The notes below the pieces were generated by a model. That model did no database searches. It saw only the letters and a program-made list of their open reading frames with translations, and was not told where the DNA came from. A stretch of 64,000 bases of DNA, taken from Amyelois transitella. Lineage: Eukaryota; Arthropoda; Insecta; Lepidoptera; Pyralidae. The stretch covers positions 3,051,001-3,115,000 of the forward strand of contig NC_083532.1 in assembly GCF_032362555.1 (NCBI RefSeq), read 5' to 3'. A program made the translations under genes and the position numbers. Numbering within the stretch: position 1 is the stretch's first letter; each line of letters starts with the position of its first letter. Shown here piece after piece: positions 30,001 to 39,179 of this stretch.

Positions 30001-30497
30001 CTTCAAAAAAAGCACAAACGACTGAATCATTTTGCAAAGAGTGCGCAGTTAAAATTGCTGTTGCCAAATATTTGGCTGGAGCTGGCCAAAAACAGAATAC
30101 AGATAAAAGTACAAACACATCTTGTACTGTTTGCAATAAAGAGGATCAATTGAAAATCTGTAAATTTGAGAAGGAAATTAAATCATCAGTTTACGCAGAT
30201 GCATCAGACGCCTCATGTTGCAGCAATGGCAATAAAAAATCTAATACCAGTTGCCCTGTGTGTCCTGAACCAAAAATTAGTAGTCCGTCCAGTAAAACCA
30301 ATGCTGATCAAGGGAAAATTAGTCAATGTACCAGTTGTCCTAAAATGAAGGATGCTTCCACCAGTACGTCGCCATCAAATAGGTATGACGTGAGGACCCT
30401 TAGTAATTTTTCAGCGCCGACAAAGCGTAAACCAAAATCTTGTACTTGTAAGTCTGACACATATTTATTGCTATGTAATACTAAGTCGTGTAAATGA
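27005..30497 (+). CDS. Vha36-like: Gene B last exon 3: very cysteine-rich 1,160-aa extension
   Basis: Acceptor tttttgtatttacag, phase 2. The open frame also reaches an ATG at 26952 inside the intron, so a separate gene is possible. The start (RKYEKNNLLHMHKKVRIVFD) resembles the subunit D helix only faintly (LL....K...IVF). Residues after ~250 carry KKMNDDGTMTISKRITTVRT, the motif also present in the other two last exons, which is the best evidence of common origin. From ~28280 the protein is packed with CxC/CxxC motifs: about ten CSCKAKE(S)-type units, two YGGF(S/A)FENNL units and two CPxCSxEK..REPPKHKC units. It ends SCTCKSDTYLLLCNTKSCK, TGA. This could bind zinc or form disulphide-cross-linked structure such as sperm-tail material; both are guesses. 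Confidence 0.8.
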
Positions 30498-30825
30498 AAA
30501 TATTCATTGGGAACATTTTTGTTGCCACTTTTAACAAGCGCAAGACTTATTACATTTCGTTGTAGAAGAGCGATTATTATAATAATGGGTTGATTAAAAT
30601 TTAGGACTGAGCACTATCCAAACAAATTATAGTTGAAGGATATTAATATTACCTTAACTAGCTAGATACTAAAATGCTATAGTTAGGTTCTGAAAACATG
30701 CTTTAATTTTTTTAAAGTATATATAAAATAGGTTTTTATATCTTTTCATGAAACTGGTAAAATCAAAGAAGCAACGACTTATTATAAATAATATTAGAAA
30801 ATATATTTTCCTTGCAATAAACTTA

Positions 30826-30831
30826 TTTAAC
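30826..30831 (+). promoter_or_regulatory. Polyadenylation signal after last exon 3
   Basis: AATAAA, 329 nt after the stop, in otherwise unique AT-rich sequence; the probable end of gene B. Confidence 0.6.
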
Positions 30832-30875
30832 TAAACGGTGAGTTTATATTTTTGACTATGCTACTGAGCGGCGGC

Positions 30876-31065
30876 TAGCGGGAGCGATGATTCGGCTCGA
30901 CCGCCACCAAAGGGAAGATCTTCCGCCAGGCTAGGTGTGATGCCTGAGAAACCGCGCGACAGACGATGGTATGTCGGAGGTTGTATATATAGCTCCAATC
31001 CGTGAAATCTTTGCTTGCGCGATTTAGGTTCTTCGCTGGTTTTGTCTGATAGCGTCGCGTGAATT
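30876..31065 (+). repeat. Repeat family X, copy 2
   Basis: Matches 12178-12365 closely over ~185 bp (gggagcgatgattcggctcg, caatccgtgaaatctttg). Here it also has a TATA-like tatatatagctcc. It starts 45 nt after the likely gene B poly(A) site. Confidence 0.6.
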
Positions 31066-31298
31066 TATTTTTTATTTTTGTGACTTTTGGCGTATAGATT
31101 TCGCCACATTATTAATATTAAAAGAGGACACTTACTGACTGATTGACTGACATAGACACAACGCAAACCCCTGAGTCTAGAGATTAAAAATTTTGGGACG
31201 TACGTTCCTTTTGTGTTCACCATAGAGGGGATTTCCCGACATTGCAACAGTAATCAACGGGATTTTTAAGTCCCGCAGGCGTTGAGTGTATCATAAAA

Positions 31299-31537
31299 TT
31301 ACATACATTCATATAAATACGTCTTTATCCCTTGCGGGGTACACAGAGCCAGCAGTCTTGAAAAATATTAAAGGCCCACATTCAGTTGTCTGTATGGCTT
31401 GATGATGGAATTGAGATTCAAATAGTGACAGGTTGTTAGCCCATCGTCTACAAAAAGAATCCCAAGTTAATAAGCCTTTCCCTTAGTCGCCTTTTACAAC
31501 ACCCATGGGATAGACACGTAGTGGTCCTCAGATGGAA
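31299..31537 (-). mobile_element. SINE-1, reversed, head damaged
   Basis: Tail and body are complete. After gatagacacgtagtggtcct it breaks into a second SINE-1 piece (31538-31585). Confidence 0.8.
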
Positions 31538-31600
31538 GTGAGATTCAAATTGCGACGGGTTGCTTTCCCATCGCCTAAAAGTTAATTCCTTGTAAATTCT

Positions 31601-31868
31601 ACATACATACATACATACATATAATCACGCCTACATCCCTTGCGGGGTAGACAGAGCCAACAGTCTTAAAAAGACCGATTGACCACGGTCAGCTGTTCGG
31701 CTTAATGATAGAATTGAGATTCAAATAGAGACCGGTTGCTAGCCTGTCGCCTAAAAGAAGAATCCCAAGTTCATAAGCCCATCGCTTAGTCGCCTTTTAC
31801 GACATCCATGGTAAAGAGATGGAGTGGTCCTATTCTTTTTTCTAATGGTGCCGGGAACCACACGGCCA
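31601..31868 (-). mobile_element. SINE-1 with target duplication
   Basis: A reversed complete copy flanked by cttgtaaattct on both sides (31589-31600 and 31869-31880), a clean retroposition product. Confidence 0.9.
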
Positions 31869-32239
31869 CTTGTAAATTCTTAATCCAATTTGTCCGGTCA
31901 CAAAGCGTAGTACTAACATAGTAACAACAAATCTATAGATATAATTAACAGGAATCCCGCACACGTCCAGAAGACCTAAGGTCGTCGTCTAGACAACGTC
32001 TAAGCCAAAATGGAGAAAACATTTGCGTTCGCATAGCTCCGATAGTTGGCACTGGGCACCGGATAATTAGCGGAGATAATAAATACAAAATGATATGACA
32101 TTGATTTTATTGTTTGTTGCGATGTATTTGTAATATAGGGTTGTCAAAGTCTTTCGTATCGCAGAATGGCAAAGATGAAATAGATATAGGCTTATAGACG
32201 TGGTCTATTTTTAGGCGATACGCTAGCAACCTGTCACAA
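31869..32239. other. Unassigned
   Basis: No repeat, RNA or exon recognised apart from a forward SINE-1 scrap at 32190-32250. Confidence 0.35.
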
Positions 32240-32251
32240 TTTGAGTCTCAT

Positions 32252-32350
32252 CATACATACATACATACATATGGTCATGTCTATATCCCTTGTGGGGTAG
32301 ACAGAGACAACAGTCTTGAAAAGACTGAAAGAAAGACAGAAAGGCCCGTC
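32252..32350 (-). mobile_element. SINE-1 tail
   Basis: A reversed tail with an ACAT run; truncated after aaggccc. Another forward tail scrap lies at 32550-32592. Confidence 0.7.
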
Positions 32351-32824
32351 GGTCAGGTAGTCGGTGAAATTTCTAAAACTTTTTCTTAAGTGTAGCAAAC
32401 ACTGGAAACCGCATCGAAATCGGTTCAGCGAAACGTGAGATAATCGCGGACAAACATAGCTACATGCAAACTGAGCCTTTCCTCTTTGACGGCCATTAAA
32501 AACAGTAAATGCCCAACGTATATATAGATTAGACCTTCCAATCTTCTTGAGACCATCGCCTCTGTCTACCACGTAAGGGACAAAGACGTAAGCCATGTTC
32601 AACCCTAGCTAACTTGGCACGGCTCCACTGTAGTACGAGACAGTGACGTCACGGCCTAAAGAACAAAAGAGATTGACGCATTCCATTCCAATTTCTTTAC
32701 AATCGTTTTGTTTTCACTCAAATTATTCGGTTACTATCTGCGTTTTGTGGTATTGCATGTAATTAAGTAGTTGGCCTAATTTTTGGAATGAAATATAAAT
32801 AGAAATATACGAGTATATCTATAG

Positions 32825-33069
32825 GTGCCGTGTGGTTCCCGGCACTAATGAAAATAATAGGACCACTTTATCTCTTCCCCATGAATGTCGTAAAAGGCGA
32901 CTAAGGGATAGGCTTATAAGCTTGGGATTCTTCTTTCAGGCAACGGGCTAGCAACATGCCAATATTTTTGAATCTCAATTCTATCTTAAAGCCAAATAGC
33001 TGCACGTGGCCTTCTTACTGTTGGCTCTGTCTACCCCGCACAGGATATAGACGTGATTATATGTATGTC
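32825..33069 (+). mobile_element. SINE-1, full length
   Basis: Complete hairpin head to ATGT tail, with a small deletion near cttcttactgttggctctg. Confidence 0.88.
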
Positions 33070-33150
33070 GTTCTTAAAGAATTAATTAAATTAAATTAAT
33101 TATTTATAATTTATTTTAATTGTTAAAGAGTATGAATTGAATTTTTTTTT

Positions 33151-33283
33151 AACATACATACATTTATATAACAACGTCTATATCCCTTGTGAGGTATACA
33201 GAGTCAACAGTCTTGAAAACACTAGAGAGTTAAGCAACGTTAAGCTGTTTGGCTTATTGATATAATAGAGATTCAAATAGTTT
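33151..33283 (-). mobile_element. SINE-1 tail half
   Basis: Reversed, diverged (ataacaacgtctatatccct), lost beyond gattcaaatag. Confidence 0.7.
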
Positions 33284-33289
33284 AATGTT

Positions 33290-34727
33290 ACCTGTAACCA
33301 ATCAAACACAAATCAAATTAAATAGATTGCAGTAATTAAAAATGTCGTGTGACCTACATTAGTCAGAATAATGACAGACAGACCGTGACCGTACGCGGAC
33401 AATAGTTACGGAGTTATGTCGCAACAGACAAACTAGTACACTAACAATTTTATTATGTGCGACTTGGTAAACTATGGAGTTGGTACGATTTTAATGGAGT
33501 AAGTAATCCATCCAAACGTCAACTCCATAACCCATCATTCCTTTCCTTATTTTGTAATAGCTCCACCTCCTGCCGAGACCTGTTCATGGACATATCGTCT
33601 ATTGATATGGCCGGGAACGGGTTTTGGCAGGAGAACAACGTAACATCAACTTCTCCAAAGGGCCTCTACCTGTTGGATTTATATCCCCACGCAAGCCTCA
33701 AAAATCCGGGGTGTGAAATCTAAAGAGGAGAAACATAAAAATAATAATCTCCATAGCTGCAGCCATCTCACTTTAGAACAAAAGGTACCAAAGGGCCTCT
33801 TCATGTTGGCTTCGGCCCCATGAATGCCTCCCAAATGACCCTATGGGTCCGTGCACATTTAACATGTAACAACATTATAATAACATTTAATACAAGAGAA
33901 CGCCTACGGTTCCGTCCGTGTATAAAGAAAAGTCCCGTTAATTTCCATCCCCGCGGGAGTTTTGGGAAGTTCTTTCGTAGTGCACTCCTTAACCAAATAA
34001 GGTACCTAAATGTAAAACAATTCAATCATTTATATGTATGTGAACGTGTGTTTGTTAGGATGTGGGTATGTTTGTTACTCTTTCACGGAAAAAGTATTAA
34101 AAGGTTTCTCATTAATCTTTGCAGTAATAATAATACAATGAAATAACATAAGTAGTTTATTTTTTAAATCTTGTTTAGTGAACTCATGAAGGTTGAATGA
34201 AATATGAGGAGAAGAACAAACAGAAGAATTTGTAGGTGTGAAGAAAACTGCAGAATAATTATGTAGATTGCACTGTATTATTTTTTTATTTTCATTTGTT
34301 TTCCAGCCAGTACTGCCTATGAGTTTGCGTCTCATTTTAACTGCTTGTTTGACCATATCTTGAAACTTTTTTTTAAATTTTATCATGATAAATAAAAAAA
34401 AATTATTAAGGGTCTGGAGAAGGACATAGGTTAATAAATTTTCATCACGGTAAATTCCCGTGGGATTTATGAAAACTTGTATTTTTTCGGAATTGGCGCT
34501 AAATTCGCGTGTATAGGTTGCGCTTAATTTGCGTGAGCAAAGCTACGGGTAAAAGCTAGTTTACAAACATATTTTGTATTAATTTTCCTTTAGCCAAGTT
34601 CAAACTTATCGTGGTTTCAGAATTTATTTGTACAAGCGGCACTTATCGAGAGAGACAGAAATCATATTGTACAGATTATTGCGGTATTTGTCGTGTGTTA
34701 AGGGTACATGATATGCGGTATATCCGA
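33290..34727. other. Unassigned block with incidental ORFs
   Basis: Contains two near-repeated phrases (ccaaagggcctctacctgtt, ccaaagggcctcttcatgtt) suggesting an old duplicated element. The ORFs 33457-33723 (+, 88 aa) and 34075-34386 (-, 103 aa) match nothing I know. 34420-34562 is a dispersed-repeat tail (ataaattttcatcacggtaa to acgggtaaaagctagttt). Confidence 0.4.
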
Positions 34728-34870
34728 CTAGTGCCGTGTGGTTCCCGCCACTTAAAATGATAATAATAATTCTTTTTAAGACCCAGAATAACATATAGGC
34801 TACTTTTTATGCCTTAGTTCCCGCGGGATTGATAGGTTTTCCACGCGGACGAAGTCGCGGGCGGCCTCGA
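34728..34870. repeat. SINE-1 head scrap and reversed GC-ended repeat
   Basis: gtgccgtgtggttcccgcca at 34730, then 34785-34870 is the 18548-type repeat in reverse (aggctactttttatgcctta, ccacgcggacgaagtcgcgg). Confidence 0.6.
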
Positions 34871-35460
34871 GTTGATTTATATATTTGTGTACAGCAATTA
34901 AAAAAACACGACCAGAACATAGACTAAGGAGAAACTTTGAACAAACTTCTCATAAGGATGACGTACAAGATGACTTACAAAAGAATCACATTCATATAGG
35001 TAGTGTAAATTTCAATAGATTTCACAATAAGTAATAAATATGCTTATTGTCCTAACTAATATTTCGTTCACCGCGATAAAAATGATTATGATAGAATTGA
35101 GATTCAAATAGGTGGCATGAACTTGATATCGGGCGATACCAAATTTCGACATTCGCAGGGTTTAAATTAGATAAACTTTCGAATTTCCACGCTTATTTCT
35201 CGGTCAAGAACAATTTCTCGCCGTGCGGTACCCCTTCGTCGCCTTAACGCTCACAAATTTAGCGTCACGATCTAAACATGCCGGTCAGTTACAACATCGA
35301 TGACAAAGTTGCTGGGACAAATCACAACATCATGTAACTAGCTTTATATTTATAGATATAAAAACCTTCTTCTGAAAACCCTCTTACCAAGAATTCAAAC
35401 AGGAACAAAATCTGCTACGACTTTCCGAGATTAGTGCATACATACAGACAGAGAATGAAT
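34871..35460. other. No recognised feature
   Basis: AT-rich; short SINE-1-like words only (gatagaattgagattcaaat, about 35090). Confidence 0.35.
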
Positions 35461-35635
35461 ACCGCCGCTGTGGCGTAGCGACTATGCGCTTGGGTGTGAT
35501 AGAGTGGGTCCCGGGTTCGAATTCCGGCCAAGGCATGATGAGATAAGAACTTATTCCTCCGATTAGCATGGGTCTTGGGATGTTTATTTATATAAGTTTT
35601 TATGCTACAAATGTGTTTAGTTACTAGGTTAAGTG
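35461..35635 (+). mobile_element. SINE-3 (tRNA-derived), second copy
   Basis: Box A-like ctgtggcgtagcgactatgc, box B gggttcgaattccgg and body gcatgatgagataagaactt parallel the copy at 16500. Confidence 0.7.
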
Positions 35636-35644
35636 TCTGTGATG

Positions 35645-35875
35645 GATATGAAATACAAATATTAACAGGTTGCTAACCTATCGCATACAAGATGAATCCG
35701 AAGTTTATGAGCCTATCTCTTAGTCGCCTTTGACGACATCCATGAGAAGGACATTTCAGAGTGCCGGAAACCATACGTATTTAAGATATCTACCTATATA
35801 ATGGTGTGACATTATTCATTGGCAAGTAGTGGAAAGATATCTCTATCTACCCCTCCGGGTAAGAAGCGTGATATA
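35645..35875. mobile_element. SINE-1 head half (reversed) and RTE tail
   Basis: 35645-35780 is a reversed SINE-1 without its tail. 35819-35875 is a short forward RTE 3' end (caagtagtggaaagatatct, cccctccgggtaagaagcgt). Confidence 0.65.
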
Positions 35876-36154
35876 CCTTCATTCTATCTAGACCAGTAGT
35901 TCATTAGTCGAATGTACCTACCTATGTATTATGGTTTCATTAAAATATCTCGCCAGCTCATCGCTTGTCTAAATTCCGACGTCAGAAGTAGTTACATGAT
36001 ATAAGGTTACATGTTTTCGTGTTAAATTTTTTCAATTTTATTTTTTACTTTTTTATTCCGTCACCTGGCCGGTGGCTCGTTTTGTCCGACAACGCATGAA
36101 CGGGTTGGGTACATGGTGGAATGGCCCTTACTATTTGCCTTTGTTGATTAAAAA

Positions 36155-36421
36155 ATGCTGTGTGGCGTATGGTAACCGGCACCATTACAAAAAAGAGTAG
36201 GACCACTCCCATCTCTTTCCCATGGATGTCGTAAAAGGCGACTAAGGGATAGGCTTATTAACTTGGGATTCCTCTTTTAGGCGATGGGTTAGCAACCTGT
36301 CACTATTTGAATCTCAATTCTATCATTAAGCCAAATAGCTGAACGTGGCCATTCAGTCTTTTCAAGACTGTTGGCTCTGTCTACCCCGCAAGGGATATAG
36401 AAGTGACCATATGTATGTATG
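36155..36421 (+). mobile_element. SINE-1, full length
   Basis: The head has several changes (gctgtgtggcgtatggtaac); body and tail are near consensus. Confidence 0.88.
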
Positions 36422-36508
36422 ATTAAAAAGTCCGTTTTATCTTATATTAGTCGCTGTGATTTGTCCCATGGTGGGCCATAAGCCATATATACATATATAT
36501 ATATATAC

Positions 36509-36680
36509 TAGCTGTCCCGGCAAACGTTGTTTTGCATTTTGTGGGTATGAAAAATAGATGTTGGCCCATTCTTAGACCTACTCAATATGTTCACAAAATT
36601 TGATGAGAATCGGTCAAACCGTTTAGGAGGAGTACGGAAACGAACAATGTGACACGAGAATTTTATATATAAGATAGACT
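36509..36680 (+). repeat. ACTAGCTG...TATATAAGAT repeat, copy 2
   Basis: Same ends as 14569-14801, with about 60 bp of the interior deleted. Confidence 0.6.
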
Positions 36681-36717
36681 GACAGACTTACAACGCGTAG
36701 CTTTTGTAAAATACGAT

Positions 36718-36960
36718 CTATATAGAATAGAATAGAATAGATTTGTTTTCAAAATTGGATACAAGGTATCACTTATTGACGTCACATAACTTCAATCTAA
36801 TTATAACTACTACCGCTTCCAAAGCGCATGTGTAGAAGAAGCGGCGGAACAAACTACACTGCAGCATTTTCATAGGACGTCAATTTACAAATATAGATAT
36901 CTTAAATCGTGGACGAATGCACATTGTCTACATTAAAAAACATGTATGAATATATCTAAA
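36718..36960 (-). mobile_element. ATTCT-tailed LINE 3' fragment
   Basis: A reversed tail of agaat units, then attggatacaaggtatcact and accgcttccaaagcgcatgt. Confidence 0.7.
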
Positions 36961-37732
36961 ATACCCTTATTTATTTACAAGTGCTATATTTCTGAAAATT
37001 AAAAGAGATCTTATTCAAATTATGTTGTTATTTTTACATTATTATATTTCTATGAACGTCTTCGACGAAAAATTTAAACTCGCCTACGCGAGATGAGTTC
37101 GAAAACAAGTAGTGCGGCCTACGTTACGACTATACCCGTCGCGTGTCCACACTCGCGTCACGCTTAAACGCGTACGTCACTTCGCGTTACATTGCCTACT
37201 TTGACGATAGTATTACATGTAGGAATAACACCTTTCTTCTTTACGGTGTAGGAGTCTACAGTCCAATAACATAACTAAGTATTCAAAGTCGCAAATTTAT
37301 GTGCACTTAACAACCGGATAGCACTTAAATTTGAGAAAATATAGTTATTGCGAGTAGCAATGAAAAAAAAAAGATATTTGTAAACCAGAACAAGCATAAT
37401 TAAATAACATAGGATAACAATGATAGCTGCAAACTAGTTATTTAACTGTGACGCAGATGTCAACGCCCACATCCAGAAAAACATTTATTAAATGTATTTC
37501 CTTTATTAATTTAATTCAACAAAATAAATGTTTATAATGTAATGAAATGGCAGAACAAAACAAGTCTTGTCAGAATTCTACTGTACTGTACCGCAAAAAT
37601 AAACGCGTAATCACTTCGCGTTATGTAGCCTACAGTGACGATAAAAATAGGTTTCAAAATTGATTGCTTTCTTTGTCTTTTGTATTGCTGTTTCACTTGG
37701 AAAATGTTACAATTAAAATAAAAACATACATA
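36961..37732. other. Unassigned, with a ~48-bp direct repeat
   Basis: aaacgcgtacgtcacttcgc at about 37168 recurs as aaacgcgtaatcacttcgcg at about 37600, each followed by ttacattgcc/ttatgtagcc and ctac..tgacgata. Confidence 0.45.
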
Positions 37733-37876
37733 AACACACATTATAGTCACGTCTTCATCCTTTACGAGGTGAACAGAGCTAACAGTCTAGAAAGGACTGT
37801 TTACGTTTAGCAACCGGTCACTATTTGAATCTCAATTTCAACATTAAGGCCATACAGCTAAATGTGGCCTTAAATA
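37733..37876. mobile_element. SINE-1 pieces, head-to-head inverted
   Basis: A reversed tail (37735-37800) is followed directly by a forward middle (37800-37876). Confidence 0.6.
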
Positions 37877-39150
37877 ACAAACTATTCAGAAACAAAATAT
37901 TTCCTGATGACTGTGCAGTTGGCAGCCACCTCTAGTTTATAATGTGTGAATATTAAGAACTGGCCATTATTTTTCGTCGACAACCTATTGAAAGAGTTTC
38001 CAACCGTGCCAAGAAAATATTTTGCGAAGTGATGAAAGCAGGATTCAGTGGTAATTACTCTTTTACATGACCTGAAACTATTTTTTACAAGACTATTATT
38101 GATGAATAGCTAAATTATATTTTGTCAACTTGTAAGTCGCTATTTAATGCAAATTTTTTAGGGAAAAGACAGGAATATATATTTAAATTAGAATATCAAT
38201 GATTAATTATACTGAACGTTATGATCGCCGTGTTTTCACAATTTAGAAAGAATTTTTTTTTTCTGTATAAATTACAAAAACCTCACAGACGATACTTGGC
38301 CTGTGCTGGAGTGGCACTAGCAAAACCTATTTATAAACTATATATAATTAAATAGCTTAAAGTAGGTAAATAAAAAATTAATAAAAATGTAGGTACTAAG
38401 TTTTTTTAAATATAGCAAGATTAATGTATTTGTTTCAAAGAAAATATACAGTTCCAAATTCGTACAGTAAGAGTGTAATTTTAGTTGCTTTTGTTTTATA
38501 TATTTCCCGTAACATATCATTATTTAAAAGTGCACGAACATAAACTTAGAATTTTACCTCTTCAATCGCTCTTTACGACAAACACTGAGAAGGACTAAAA
38601 TTATTATGAATTATATTTTCTGTCTAGACGAAGATGCCACCATTAACATGTAAAGTCATGAGATACATTCCACACTAAACGTCTTCCCTGAATGGTAGGC
38701 TTTTCATATACAAGCTTGTTGGTTAACCATACTTTTGACCTGAACTTTTATTAGAAAATCGCCGATCACTATAAAGATGTATGTACTTCGTTTGTCTTGG
38801 ATTTTAATCTAAGATGGCGTTAAAATATTACATTGTAACAACACCATCTGTTAACATCGCGTGATTTATCAACGGAAGTCTCCGCTAGATGTCGCCACAC
38901 ATTATCCGTTCGAGTTGACGACGAGACACGATCGAGTTACCACAGTAACCCTACACGGGTAATTAAATGACGTTGCATATCACGTCATGGTATTTTTATG
39001 AGTATCTAAAATGATAAATTAGGGTTCTGGTTACAAGGAATTTGGCTTTTAGGTTTTAAAGGGATTTCTGAACGCTTTTTGTTAAGCGTGTAAAAACAAA
39101 TAGGTTTTGTTATGCGCAATTTTTTGTTGGAAGCAAAATTTTCAGAATAA
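37877..39150. other. No gene; minor repeat words only
   Basis: AT-rich. A weak reversed RTE-like stretch at about 38680-38800 and the phrase tctccgctagatgtcgcc at 38880 are the only recognisable items. Confidence 0.35.
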
Positions 39151-39167
39151 TATCTCTATATACATAC

Positions 39168-39179
39168 ATACATGTAATC
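39168..39179 (+). repeat. Left target-site duplication of the RTE
   Basis: atacatgtaatc, repeated at 42603-42614. It is the pre-insertion sequence of a reversed SINE-1 tail. Confidence 0.85.

Larger units (their letters stand above)
16308..30497 (+). other. Vha36-like: Gene B: V-ATPase subunit D-like gene with three candidate last exons
   Basis: Common exons are 16308-16479, 16872-16983, 19629-19700 and 21378-21535. Their translation follows ATP6V1D/Vha36 from the first helix to ETAHKTAT without a stop. The last donor, ACC AA|gtaagt at 21535, is phase 2. Three downstream exons (23436-24462, 24621-26820, 27005-30497) all open at phase-2 acceptors and each ends in a stop. The gaps between them (158 and 184 nt) cannot hold separate sets of upstream exons, so shared upstream exons with alternative last exons is the simplest model. 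Lengths from 16308 are divisible by three in every combination (512, 903 and 1334 aa). Canonical subunit D is about 247 aa, links the catalytic A3B3 head to the proton-carrying ring, and has both termini inside the head. Extensions this large are unusual. The first coding exon is not identified. Confidence 0.8.

Noticed and set aside
33457..33723. 88-aa plus-strand ORF.
   Set aside because: No family resemblance; it lies in a stretch with duplicated phrases (ccaaagggcctct...), more like an old element.
34075..34386. 103-aa minus-strand ORF (KQAVKMRRKLIGSTGW...).
   Set aside because: Some protein-like character, but no recognised motif, no splice or poly(A) context, and it abuts a dispersed repeat; not enough to call a gene.
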